Positions 1 to 13,000 of a DNA stretch of 64,000 nucleotides are shown piece after piece. Both the position numbers and the translations under genes were made by a program. The stretch covers positions 14,014,001-14,078,000 of the forward strand of contig BSBM01000123.1 of assembly GCA_027924585.1 (NCBI GenBank), written 5' to 3'. The first letter of the stretch is position 1. Every line of letters begins with the position of its first letter. This DNA comes from Larix kaempferi. Lineage: Eukaryota > Streptophyta > Pinopsida > Pinales > Pinaceae. The notes below the pieces were generated by a model that saw only the letters and a program-made list of their open reading frames with translations, was not told where the DNA came from and did not search any database.

Positions 1-84
1 ACTTACAGTGATGATTGAGCCTCAGTAGGCTGTCCTAGTGCAGTTTTGGCTTGTCGGAGGCCCTGTCAGAGCAGATGTGATTTT

Positions 85-340
85 TATCCGGTTGACCTAG
101 GGCGCTGATGATGGAGGGGGTGGTCCAGCCACTTGTTTTTACCATATTACCCCCCTCCCGGACACACTGGTGCCCTCACCTTGACAGCGCAGGCACTCCA
201 GGAGGCAGTTTGGGGCAGTTTCACGCTTCCCGAGGCATTTCAGGATTGGTAGAAATGGCTATTGAGGAAATCGATTTGGGCTACTGAGGCAAAGTTATGG
301 CATGGGATGATCAGTGATGATAGATCGGGACCTTCCACAC
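85..340. repeat. Dispersed non-coding repeat, copy A
   Basis: Clearly related, though diverged, to 14,824-15,085. Shared landmarks include CACTTGTTTTTAC at about 131 and 14,867, and GGAAATCGATTT at about 264 and 15,010, in the same order and at similar spacing. No coding sequence is supported. It is probably the non-coding part of an old LTR element. Confidence 0.55.
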
Positions 341-562
341 CTTCTCCAGCAGTTTCAGCTTCATCGGGGCCCGCATCCATCACTTATGGCACTTTCTGTG
401 GATTTTTGAGGTCTTTTGAGGACCACGACTTCACTATGGAGGCACGATTTGGTACATTCATGATTATTTTTTGGTTATTGTGCTATGGGGATTGACCAAG
501 GAGGGATAAAATTACCCCTTGGACCCACCATAAGCCTCTTATGATATTTTGTCATCATGATT

Positions 563-1010
563 TGTTGGGATTCCCCTCTTATAGGGCGATTTTGTCCACT
601 TACATTATATTTTATTAGTGATCCATGTATTTTATTGTTGAGCTCATCTCAACCATTGATTAGATCATGAGATCTTTTAATCTTAGCCACTCATGTAAAA
701 AGTGGTTATGATTGTACTCTCTCCCCATCCTATTTAAGGAGGGAGCCTCTCATTGTAAAGGTCATCTAGAGATTTTTGGCTCTTGGCTCTTGGAATAAAA
801 TTTCTATCTTTTGGAGTACATGCTTGGATTGGAGTGGATGTTGGTTGTTTCGATTGTAAATGCTATTGTCCATTGCACTGGAGGATCTATTGTAGCTATC
901 TTGCATATTTGCCATACTTTATTTGCAGGTTAAGAGGGCGATTTTGACAAGTGCGAATTGGTGGGGAGGCTTGCCCTTCAAGCTTGGAAGAAGTCGTTTT
1001 GGGTTTGACA
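563..1010 (+). repeat. LTR-like segment with core promoter
   Basis: Contains a TATA-like TATTTAAGG at 731-739 followed about 55 bases later by AATAAAA at 794-800, the spacing of promoter and poly(A) signal in plant gypsy LTRs. It may begin at TGTTGGGATTCC (563). The right border is not clear and I found no partner LTR, so this is a fragment or solo LTR at best. Confidence 0.35.
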
Positions 1011-1374
1011 GGGAGTAGTTTTGCCTTTGTGTCAACTATTCTATGTTTCTCTCTCTCTTGCTTGCATCTACCTTCAATTTGTTAAACTGATTGATGCTTT
1101 GCTCCTTGGCTTGACAGGTTAGAAGGAATCACATGTGGCTTGGAAAAATTTATTTGGCAAGAGGGCTTCAACAATTCTCCATTTGATCTTTGGCAAAGTA
1201 ATCCTCGTCTCAACTAGCATTCATCTCTTCATCCAGGTATGTCCCAAGAGGTATGATCTTCTCTTCCTTGAATCTTCCATAATTTCTAGATCACAAAAAA
1301 ACCTAATCAAATTAAAACCCTTGTTTTTGGTATTTTTCAGATCTACTTAGATCTAGCCTTGTTCTTGAAGAGAT

Positions 1375-2330
1375 ATTGAAAACCCACGTCTATAGCATCC
1401 ACCCCTAGTTGGATCTATAGTTTGGTGGTGATTGGCTAAGAATTGACCCACTTTTCAAGGCAAAAAGCCCTCCTTGACCCAAATCGCACTTCCTAGAGAG
1501 AGGCTTGTTGGGCTAGATCTAGCACATGGGTAGGTGAGATCTCAATTGATTTGCATTCTAGACACTTCATAACCTAAACCCATATCCTTACTTTGGTGAA
1601 AACTACCTTGTGGACATCTTTCCATGTTTTAAGGGGTTGAAACCCCCTTTTGATCTTCTTGGTACCTTAAAACTTAGATCTACTAAGATCTAGCCATTGG
1701 ATTCACTTGAAACTTTGAAGGAACATAGATCGGGGTACTAACATCCCGGATCTACATTTTGGTGGCCATTGGACTTGATTTGGTCCACCAAAACCCATTT
1801 TTGGACCCTCCTTGAGCAAGTCGCACCCCCTTGATTTTTTGAGTTGGTCCACTTCTAGGAAGTGGGTGTTGGAGATTTTTGTGGATTTGGAATGCCCATG
1901 CCTTGAAACCTAGGTCTATACTGTCCTTTTGTCAAGATCCGCCTTGGGGATTGCATTCCTTGTTTTAAGGGATTGTGGTCCACTTTTGGTCATCTTTTAA
2001 AAAACCTAGATCTAGTAAGATCCAACCATTGGATCTCATCCAATCCACTTGACTTGGCTTCTAGTTGTCCCGATCTACAATTTGACATACTTTTTGACCC
2101 CATTAGCCCATCCAACAAGGCACTAGTCCTTCTCCAAGCAAGGCGCACTCCTTGGGATTAGTGTCAAACCCTAGATCTAGTACATGGGTAATCCTTGAAC
2201 CAACTCCAACTTATAGATCTAGCCTAGATCTAACCTATAGTACCATCCTCACACCTAACTTCACCTTGTGGGTCCACCTAGAAACATTTCACACTTCCCA
2301 AGACAACAAGACCCACTTGTGTAAACACAT
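1375..2330. repeat. Three diverged tandem repeats of about 330 bp
   Basis: Landmarks recur at a spacing of about 320-345 bases: a CTCCTTGA...CGCAC motif near 1,470, 1,812 and 2,130, and an AGATC...CCATTGGAT motif near 1,688 and 2,014. The units are heavily diverged. No coding capacity. Probably an internal repeat of a decayed retroelement. Confidence 0.5.
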
Positions 2331-2570
2331 GGTACTACACCTAGTAATCATACCCCATCATGTGGCCTAAACCATACATAGGTTGAAACACTTATTATCC
2401 ATTACACCACCTTCAACCATTCCTTAACCCTTAGGTCCACTTAGCCTTGCATTGGTTTCCGTAACTCATCATTTATATACCCTTAGAAACCTTTGTTTGG
2501 ATCCAATCAACTGTGATTGGGGTATAGGGTCTCCCCCTTGGTCTAGTTATACCTTGACCTAAAGCGAAGA

Positions 2571-2836
2571 ATGCCTCGGTTGACGTGACTCCCACATTGC
2601 ATTGGGAACCGTGGCATCTCTTGGGTCACCTCTTTAGTTGCCTATCTCCTCTACCGTCCCGGATGGGATACCTCTAGGGGCAACTACAAGTTGTGTGATA
2701 ACAAGTGCCTTGGTTGGCGTGACAACCATCCTTTTGGGAACTAAGGCTCTCTTGGTTCACCACTTTAGTTGCCTATCCCCTCTACCATCCACCTTGGATC
2801 CATCTGTAGGGGCAACTACAAGGTTGGTGATAACAG
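2571..2836. repeat. Tandem duplication, unit about 132 bp
   Basis: Two adjacent units, each ending GGGGCAACTACAAG...GATAACA (motif at 2,681 and 2,812) and containing TTTAGTTGCCTAT then CCTCTACC. A single related unit lies at 15,298-15,440, so the duplication is specific to this copy of the repeat family. Confidence 0.65.
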
Positions 2837-3250
2837 TTCCTTTCTCATTTATTTGTCTTCTTCTTTTGAATTCTTTAATGCTTTAACTATTTTGTGTTTT
2901 CCTTGGCTATGCAGCACTTTGGAGTTGAGCGGTAGAGGATTGGACAAGAGCGGCACCCTTCACACTGACAACCGCATCCTCCAGGCTCATCATCAACCTC
3001 GTAGCCTTGAGCCTTGCTTCCGTAAACAACCTTCTTAATTGCTGAGTCTTCTTAATTGCTGTCATTAAAACCATTCAATTTTTATTCAGATCCGGTTTCG
3101 GATTATCAAAGTTAGCAACCCACTGAAGGGTATTATACCTCAACGCAGAAAGAAATTTCTTAGTATGGAATCAGAACCAGCACAAGAATATAATCACCAA
3201 TTTCTATGCCAAAACTAACGCTCATATGATGCTATTAAATATAATTAAGT

Positions 3251-3279
3251 AGAGAGAGAGAGAGAAAGAGAGAGAGGGA
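3251..3279. repeat. (GA)n microsatellite
   Basis: A nearly pure AG dinucleotide run with one interruption. Confidence 0.9.
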
Positions 3280-3909
3280 TTCACATGTCACTAAGGAGTG
3301 TTTGTGGCTCCTTATATTGAATTAGTACTCTGAATTGACAATTGGATGCTTACAAAAGCAATAATAAAGTGATGATGGTAAGGACCAAATTATTGTAGTA
3401 GAGGAAGAGTGTAGCTAAAGAACATTGCTCATTTGCAAAAATTCATAATATACTACTGACATTATGAATGTCATTATTGGGATTGAATTTGCTGCTATAA
3501 AGGAATAGGATTATGCATTATTCATGAGGGAAATTCTGTACTTGATGATAGATAAAATGGGAGTCATCAAGGAAACTGGTCCAGAACTCTTGTACAGGGT
3601 AATTGGATCAATAGGCTATCAGGTTGCCTTTGATCAATACATGCAGGCCGACCTTGCACGTAATGTGTGACAGTAAGCTGCTCTTCACTGTAGGTTCACC
3701 CTATTCAAATGGTTATTCTTTCCTTGTAAAATTTCACTTTTTCCTTTCTTATAAAAGTATATACTATATAGTTTTTTATTATCCTTATATCAATGTTGTC
3801 TTCTAGCATGTAGAATATGCAATTTACTGTCTCTAATGTGAGTTAATTTGGGTTGGGCCATAACAATGAAGAAATGGAGAGGGTCATCTAAGCATAAAAA
3901 GGAACTTAC

Positions 3910-4004
3910 GCACGAGTTATAAAGAACTTGTTGTGAATGCCTGAAGAATCAGTTGCCACAGTTCCTTTTACAACATTTAGTCCCAAATCCCTGAGGGCCT
4001 TCAT
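3910..4004 (-). CDS. ACR11-like: Exon 4 of ACT-domain gene: core of first ACT domain
   Basis: A 95-base exon, 31 codons plus two bases, between acceptor ...TTGATGGTGCAG and a strong donor GTAAGTTCC. It encodes [19 protein letters not shown] then [12 protein letters not shown], the helix-strand core of the ACT fold. It is fully open. The next exon should begin with the third base of an Ala codon and lead into a GRKVEDP-like motif; no such exon is visible between 3,909 and 1. Confidence 0.85.
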
Positions 4005-7000
4005 CTGCACCATCAATAAAGAAGTTATCTAACATTAAGAATTGAAATTATCTGGTCACTTAAAAAAAAGCAAACGGCCAGACTCCAGAGTCATCATGCA
4101 CTGAACACAAGACGAACCATTAACAATAGAGAGATAATAAACCTAAACCTTATAGTCACATGTATGCAATTTATTAAATCTTGGTATCAAAATGCATTAT
4201 CAGCTTGCAGTCAAACCAGTAAAATAAACAGATCACCAGATAAGGAGATAAGATAAAAAGATAAATTTATTCATGTCCAACAAATGACCACAAAAGTAGG
4301 TCAATGGGACTCTAAAAGAGTACATCTGGCCAATATGCGAAGTGGGAGTGCAAAAGCAACTCCTAGATCAATGCTAAAAGCGTAAAAAGACAAAGATCCA
4401 AGTGTCTAGCTAAGGGAAGAAATGTATAGCCCATAGAGAATACACAATAGAGTGCCAGTACAACAAAAATGCTATAAAATCTATAACTGAAGAACACCCA
4501 GTGCCAGGCCAAAGAGACAATGTCAAGGCCTGCTGGCACTGCCTGCCGAGGACGAGTGAGACTGAGTGGCAGGTCCCTCATCGGACTCATCAATCACTGA
4601 GTAAGGGCCGATGCACTAGTGATGATGTCCTCCAGGGAGTGGCCACGGCTGAGGGGGGCTGGCTGTATGATCTTGGGGGGGGGGTGGCGTAAGAGTGAGG
4701 GAGCCCATCTCTCCTAACATCCAAGGTCATGGAGAAGAAACTCCTAATAAAAACCTGGCTACTCACCAGAACCTGGGGAGTAGTGTGTTGTGCGGGGGGA
4801 AGCAGACTCTGGGAGAGTTATAACAGATGTTGCTCAAGTGATGAATATTACAAATGCATTAATTGTTTATTAGTAGGATGTGACTCCACCAGTGGCCTGT
4901 ATTTATACAAGCACAGCTTAATATAAAGAAAATAATTTAACAGGTATGTTAATGGCAGGAAGGAGACATGTTTGAACAAAAGAACAGTAACTACAAACGC
5001 ATAAGAGAAATGCCATAATATATGCTTGTGTTCAGATCAAGTAGCTTTCCCATCATGTCCAGATAGTATGAGCGAAAAGAAGAAATGAAGTTGCAGTTGA
5101 TCAAAGAGAAGTAATAAATAAATGGATGTCATAAATGCAATTATTTGTTGATCTTCAGGTCATGTAGGTCTAACTTCCTTTAAGAATAGTACAAAAGTGT
5201 TCTTAAGCAGTAGAATGCATGTAAAAGCTGTGAAGCTTCCCAACCTCCTTGTATATAATTAGATTACTCATGACTGGTCAAAAATGTGGACATGATTCAT
5301 GACAGTATTTTGATCAAACAAGGACTGTTCCTTCTATTGTCTAGTGAATGAAATATAGGTCAAGACAATTTGGACATATTATTTTCTTGAAGATTAGAGA
5401 GATGTATGATGCATGGATTTAGGACAATCAATAATTATATCTAATCTAACTAACATTCCAAGCATTCATATTTCATATTGATAGTTCTGAAAGATAATGG
5501 AGATGTTTGCTTGGAGCTAAGTAGCCAAATGGGGTAACACAAAATAAAGTATACTAAGTTTGGGTATGAACAGACTATTTCAATCAAGCCAGTTCATGTT
5601 CGTGTGCGGATCTAATACTTGGAACTTGGATGACAGAAATTTATTGAAGCTTCCCCCATTTCTTATTATATGCCTATGAATTTCCATCTGCTGTCGATTC
5701 ACAAGATTCTAGTTGCCATTTAACTACTCAATCCCTTTCTCAAATCCAAACGACTGGCTGAATAGGTTATATCTCAAGGGCATTTGGTACACCCACATAC
5801 CGTATCAAGAAGAGCACCAAGTCGATCTCCAAAAGTAATCTCAACCACTGTTGCTGCTGGGTCTGAATTCTGATCTATTACAACAACAGGTGTAGGAACC
5901 GGATCACCGTTACTTTCATCCTGTCAATCACATGCAAACAAAGAGAAGGATTCAGAAGATGCTGGCAAGTCAAATCATCATCATTCAATGAGCAACATAC
6001 AGAAGACAGCATTATGAAGTGTGTCCCATGCATAAAATTATAAATGAATAAATAGGCAAACTTTCATTTACATGCAAGCAGCTTTAGACTGATCAAATTA
6101 ATTAAGATGTTTCCCTACATAACAGCATACCTGCAAAAGTGGCACTGGTACACTGGCCGAGTTGTTCACAGTCAAACAAGACAACCTAGCATCAAATCAG
6201 ACAATGCACAATATTAAGGTTAACTTCTCTTCAAATAATATAAAAGATACTGGAAGTTGACTTCCAACAAACATCTATGCACAAATCAATTTCATCGTTG
6301 AAGCATGATTGTTTCTATTCTCTCATTATAAATATTCCCTTAAACAATATTACTTCTGCATGGAATCAAGAAACAGAAGCTTGGACCAAAACATTTCCAA
6401 ATCCAAGAAAACATCCTAGTCTACAAAAGTGTAGTGTCCCCGGTGGTATTATAGGCAAAATGTTGTGTACTTTGGTCAAATGATTTGCAATTGTATTCAC
6501 TTAGGATTTTCAAGCACTTTGCACACCCATGAACATATTTTTGCATTACATTGGTTTATAACTTTCTTCAAACGGATTGCATTCTAATGAAACAATTTGT
6601 CAAACATATTGCGATCATCCAAAATACACACAAGATGGGAAGAACTTTGGCACTTTATTATGGATGGTAGATGACAACAACAAACTATCTATGGCTGCTA
6701 AAGCAGCTCCAACACACTAAGAACACAAACAACAGTGTAACCTGGAAACAATGCCAGACAATGCCAAGTCCTCTCCAACAGCTGCTATGGCCTCTTCCAA
6801 TGGATTTGGTCTCCTTTCTAATGCTTCCGTTCTGCCCAAACACTTCGGGACAGGCTCTCTAAACCACCAAAAATCATGTCAAATGATGCCGATCTGCTCC
6901 AAGTGTCAGCCGCAGCCTTTAATGGTCTCACAACCCTCTCCAAATCCACAACCTCCTCTTAAATCTTTATGGCCTTCTGCAAATGGGTGAAGTGGCCCAC

Positions 7001-10000
7001 GAAATGTCTCATGGCCTCCTTCGTATCCCTCTCGACGAGGCTCAAGACCTGCTCCTATGTTCACCGCTTCAATCAAAATGCCACAGCTTTCCTCCTAAGC
7101 CCACGGACTAGCAAAAAAAGGGGTCTAAAACCCCACTCAACCCTCCAACATCATGATTCATCCTCCAATGAAAATCTCGACCTGCTGCAAAGGAGTGAGG
7201 TGGTCCTCCACGGCACCTCCAATACTCGCAGCCCTTTAACACCTTCCAGGGAGATTTCAAAATTCTGTCATAATCGAAGCTGCTCAGCTTGAGAAAGATC
7301 ACGATCCTCTTCGGCGGATTCGTCCCTCTTCAAAGGAGTTCGGTCTTCCAATAGATTGCAGCCTTCCCCAAATAAGTGGTTTGAGCCTCAAGGGAGCCTC
7401 CACAACTCTCTCCCAAACTCACGGCTCCCACTACACACTCCCGCGACCTCCCTTAGTTCCACGGTTTTGCAAAGAGGGAGATCGGGCCCCTTATCAAATG
7501 CCCAAGTGCCACAACCTCTCCAGAGCTCACGGCTCTGCATAAGATGGTCTTGGCCCTGCGAATGATAGACTCACAAGCAAGAACTCGGCCCTTAATTATC
7601 AATTTGGCCCAGCAATTAGAACTCGGCTTGAGCAAGGATAGTGTCTCAAACCAACAACTACGCCACAACTAACGATAAATCATCAAATAAGCTCAAATGG
7701 AAACCCTAATTGGATTCCCCTATTCATCTCGCTAGGGTGAAATCTTGCACCACCGAAACTAAACAAGTGATGGAAGGATCTTGCCAAACCCTAACAAAAA
7801 CCCTGGTTCACCAGGCTACTCCACAAGAGATCAAATCCAGAATAGATGATATCCAAGTGAAGCATTGCCTTTCCTTTTATTCTTTCACTGGAGCTCCATA
7901 CCATGGGCAATACCATGGATCGCCCAATACCATCTAACGCTCATGACCTATTAATAAAGTGACATTTTCAATAGTCACTTTATGAATTGGTGACATTAAT
8001 AATTAATGAATCTCCTTGGATCAGGCTAATGCAAACCACCCGAGGCCATCTCCTCTTGCTAAGGAAATCCAAAAAATGGGGACATTACAAAAATCATGTT
8101 TACTTGACATTACAGCTAAGCACCATCATTATTGTATTACTAAGGTTATAGTTTAATAGCCAATCTAGTCAACATTATTTTATATATCTAGGTGGCTAAG
8201 GATGACCTGAGCATTTATGTGGACCCATAACCCCCTCGCTTATGGGGGAAGGCACCCCACCTTATAAGTTGTGTATAAATACACACCTTATGAGTGTTTT
8301 ATACAAGAGAAATGTCTCACCAAGCAAGACTAACTTAACAATAAATAAAACCCTAGAAACCCTTACCTTGGATGCCCAAGCAATGCAAGACAAGAGACCA
8401 AAGATCTTACCACATTAATGCAGGGAAAGAGTAGAGAGTACACCCTAATATCCTTCCTCCACTTGAATTAGCCTTGAAAGATTGCAATGAAACTTGAACA
8501 TTCAACTTTATCCTGTTATCACATATATAGTAGTTGGGCTACCATATGTTTTATTCCCAGATTCCAGTACATTTTTCAGCCAGTCCTTTACATGGAGATG
8601 CTTGAGATGAGCATTTACATTGGATCACTATTATGATTATGGACAACAGTATATTCCTATGCCATGACTAAGTCTCAGGAAACTTAGGTTTGATGACCGA
8701 TGTAGCCATTTAGCCATTTGCAGAGCAGTATGTATTGCCCAGAGTTGCAGCAGCAGTTTCTCAGTGGACAAATGATGGTTCAGATAGTTCGTGCACAGGT
8801 ATATGACCCAGCAGGTATTATCATGTGTTATGGTTATTATTGCTTTTATACTCATTCTTGTGGCAGCACTTGGTGTCATGATCTGGCGATCATATAGATA
8901 TGTGGACTTGGTTGTATTATTTATTTATCTATGTCCCTGCTCAGACTTAGAAGTTCCTGGTTATACTCATTGGTTTTACCCTCCTTAGGAGAATGGAGGT
9001 GATCATTCCCACCATCCTATGGCTTGCTAGTGTTGGTTTCATCATTCACTTTCTCCACCCATCCATTACCTTATAGTTATTGCATTATCCTTGACTTGTG
9101 GCATGGAGGAATTTTCCCTACTTTAGCCTCTTTGTTGGATGAGCTTCCCTGTTGCATTGTGTCTCGGCTCTGAGTTGCCTAGGTTGTGTTGACTAGACCT
9201 GAAACAGATAGTGCTACCATCATTACAATGTGTCTGGAAATGAAATGTATATCTTAAATGAAATCCCATTCTAGAATGTGTTTCTCAACACACGTGAATG
9301 AAAGGCATATGAAATTAAAGAAAATTCAAGAATGTGTTTCTCAACAGACACGGGTCAAAAAGCCTAATCAATGTAAATCCAAGAATGTGTTTTTCAACAC
9401 ACACAGATCAAGGCTATGGAAATGCATGAAAGGCCTAAAAAGAAATGGTTTAACAAATGCTATATCTAATGATTGCTGGCCTCACTTGTAATGATTTATT
9501 CCTCACTAGCCTGCGGGTTATCATGTGAGATGGAGTAAGGGACTGTGAAGAACCTGCAACAATTAATTAATTAGAATACGTGAGATAGCAGAAATAACAA
9601 AACTCAAAATCGCTTTTATTAATCGCAGGCCACTTCGAGGGGGCAACCTCCTTTGAGCAAGCTCAATACAAATAACTTCACGGTACCTTCATTGGTCTCA
9701 ACACAAACTTATATATTAAGTCTAGGTGCCAATACCATGGGTCAATACCATGTGTCAATACAAACCATGGGCCAATACAAACTATGGATCAACAATTACT
9801 ACGAGACGACTTACAAAGCATATGCATCCAACAACAATAATACAAACTATGGATCAACAAATACTACGAGATGACTTACAAAGCATATGTGTCCAACAAC
9901 AATATACTAACAAAGTAAATAGAAGGGTTGACATGGGTTCCTAACATCCCCTCTCCCTTAGAAAAAGCTTTGTCCTCAAAGCTTTAAATGTGGAAATTGA

Positions 10001-13000
10001 TGCAGAATCTAAAGGAGTGGTTCCCCTGTAGCATCCTCGAGTTGCATTCTGGGCCACTGACGCCTTTTGAGTTTCAGGGAGGGTTGCTTGGAAGGCTGTA
10101 GACGAAGAAGAACCATATCAACTGCGTAAAAAGTGCGCTCAGAACGATGTTGATCGGCTTGTTGTTTCAGTCGAATTCTTGCCATGTGAAGATTGTCCTG
10201 CAGAATGAGAAGAATCTGATTGCAGTTTCGAAGAACCGATTTAATTGCCTGAACTGGGGAGCTGCTGAAGGTGTATGGAAGAAGAACTAGTGGTGCCTGT
10301 CCATAGACTGCTTCATATGGTGTCTTTTTAGATGTGGTATTGTACCACTGGAGCACTTCTAGGAAATCCATAGAAATAGTTGTCCAAATCTGTGTAGGGA
10401 TGGGAAAGGGTTCGAGCAGTCCCGAAAGGAGTGTCGTTTCACCCTTGTTGACCTGGAAAGTATCACAGTCAACCCCCATTTGTTGAATTGTCATTTTTAG
10501 TCCCTGCCAAAAGAAGTTACATTGTTCCCGGTCATACGTTTTGAGGAACCCAGAGTGCCCTGCCGATGAAGAAGCATGGAGTTCATAGAAGAGATAGCCC
10601 TGTTGAACAAATTGCAACCAATTTGGAACAAGCAGAGAAATAGCTGTAAGAGGAACTGGGCCATCAAATGTGTGAGAAGGAGCATCTGCCACCATATTGT
10701 CCTTACCCTTCTTGTAAGTGATCGCATAGGCATAACCCATGAGTTGGATAACCCATTTCAGGTGTGTTGGGGAGGAGACCGGTTGTTCCAAGAAATTTTC
10801 CAAACTCTGGAGATCAGTCTTGATGCAGAAATGATTCCCTAATAGGTATGGCTGCCACTTATGTACTGCATGCAAAATAGCCAACATTTCCTGCTGAGAT
10901 GTAGATGCGCCTAAAGTCTTACCGGAAAGGTCTCTTGAAGGCGACAAGCCCACTGGTTCAGCAAAGACACCTACATATCTATCCAAGGAAGTAGGGGAGA
11001 CCGTTGATGGGTGCATCTGAATGGAATGAAGTTGAGCGATGACACCATGTGAACTCTTCTTAAGGATCTTTTCCAAGCGATGTGAACTGATGATGTGGAG
11101 AGACCCTTGTTGTAAGCCCGTAAATTTGTGTTGTTTCCTATTGACTGAAAACTGCATCCAAAGTTCAGCAAAATCCCATAAGATGGGGCCAAGTGTGCGT
11201 AACCATTGAACGCCCAAAACCACATCACATTCGCCTAGGGACAAGGCAAACATGTCAGAGCGCAGGTTATAATCTTCCAGAGAGATACGCACATTGTGAC
11301 ACTTCCCCTTGCAAGGTAAGGTGCCCCCATTGGCAACCATGACTTCAAAGTTGGAGCAAGGATGGACAAAACAATCAGCATGTTTGGTGATGAGTGCTAC
11401 CAGAATCAATGAGTATTGTAAGAGGAAGCTTCTTGAAGTAACCCCTGACCCGCATTGTTTGGGGGGTGGTGACGCCGGATAAAGCATGGAGAGATATCTC
11501 TGGTTGGTCATCCTGAGATGGGGGGTCAATAGGCGGCTCCTAAATGTCGACATGATCATCCATTGTATCTGGAGCTTCTTCACCAATTTTAGAGGCAGGC
11601 GGAGAATCCATATCCAAGAGATAGAGCTTTTGTTGAACACATCTATGTCCCCGAGTGAATTTCTAATCACAATTATAACAAAGCCCTTTTTCTCTACGTG
11701 CCTGCATCTCTGTTTCAGACAAATGCTTGATAGGAGTTGGTCGAGGAGCTGGCGGGATGGGAGGTCGTTGAGAACCCATATTTCGGAAGGGAACAAAAGT
11801 GGGTTTGGAGCGTTGTTGGGCTGCAATCTTGTCTTCTGCCAACTTAGCCAACCCCAGGGCTTCCATCATTGTGTTGGGACAAAACATTTTGACCTCTGAG
11901 CGGATTTCATCCTTAAGACCACTGATAAAACAACTCCTATAGAATTCATCAGACAATCCTTCTATGTGATTGGCTAGTTTCTCAAATTCCGTCTGATACT
12001 CTCTCACAATGCCAATTTGACGAAGTTTAGTGAGTGCTCCGGTGAAATCATCAAAAGCACTAGGACCAAATCGTTGCAAAAGGAATTGGCAAAAATCTGT
12101 CCATTTTGGCTTGTCATGAGCCTTGATGTACCAACGGTACCATTGAAGGCCTTCCTGTTCCAAATGAAAGGATGCAAGTGGAACTTTTTGGACATCAAAA
12201 GTATTATGCAGACTGAAATACTGTTCTGCACGATAGATCCATCCAGTCGGATCAGTACCATTGAAGCGAGGAAATTCAAGCTTCGGACCACGAAAATTGC
12301 TGGAAGAAGCGAACCCATTGTCTGATGAAGACTCAGACTGTCGTTTGTTGTTCATAGCTGAATGCTCAAGATGGAGAAATTTTTCATCCAGATCCTGGAG
12401 TTTGGTTTGGATGGTGCAAGTGCTTCCTCCATGGTTTTTGCTCCTGCGCGGGTGACAACCATAACAAGGAGTTTTTTTTTGGGGGGGGGGCGGGAATGGA
12501 TAGAAAAACACAAACAGAAGCTTACTTCGTAAAGGGAAATTTGGATTTGGGAAAAACTCGGATGGGTAATTGGGGTTTGACTAGGTTTTGGACACTTTGG
12601 AATGGATAGGGAAGCAGAAAATGAGGATTTGAGAAGCGGGGTGAAAGAATGGGAAAATTTGTCAAAGAGGGACAAAGAAGCAAAAATAGGGAATGGACAC
12701 GGTGGCAAAATTTGAGGGCGATTGGGTGAAAATCGAAGGAGTTATGGCAAACCCTAAAAATAGACAAATGTGGGATTTCTGGCTTTGGGAAGTGGAATTT
12801 GGGATAGGGTCCTCAAGAATGAAATATGCAGAATGGGATTGCAGGGGTGTCAGCGAAGTTTCAGGGAAAACAGAGTTAAAACAAGGGAGATATGGCGAAA
12901 AAACAGAATTTTATACTCACTTTTTTTCAGAATGGATCTAAAACGGCTTTTGGAATGGATCGGAAACGGCAGGATCTGGAACGGCTCAAAATGGATCAAA

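Noticed and set aside
3172-3190. TATGGAATCAGAACC, similar to an initiator-Met primer site
   Set aside because: Two mismatches, no LTR end immediately before it and no gag after it.
6751-7565. Overlapping ORFs on both strands, including an MASSNGFG start resembling a transit peptide
   Set aside because: They lie within the possible solo LTR, overlap each other in several frames and show no domain; the ACT gene is on the other strand with a better first exon.
11486-11899. 137-codon plus-strand ORF
   Set aside because: Antisense shadow of the gypsy gag/pol sequence.
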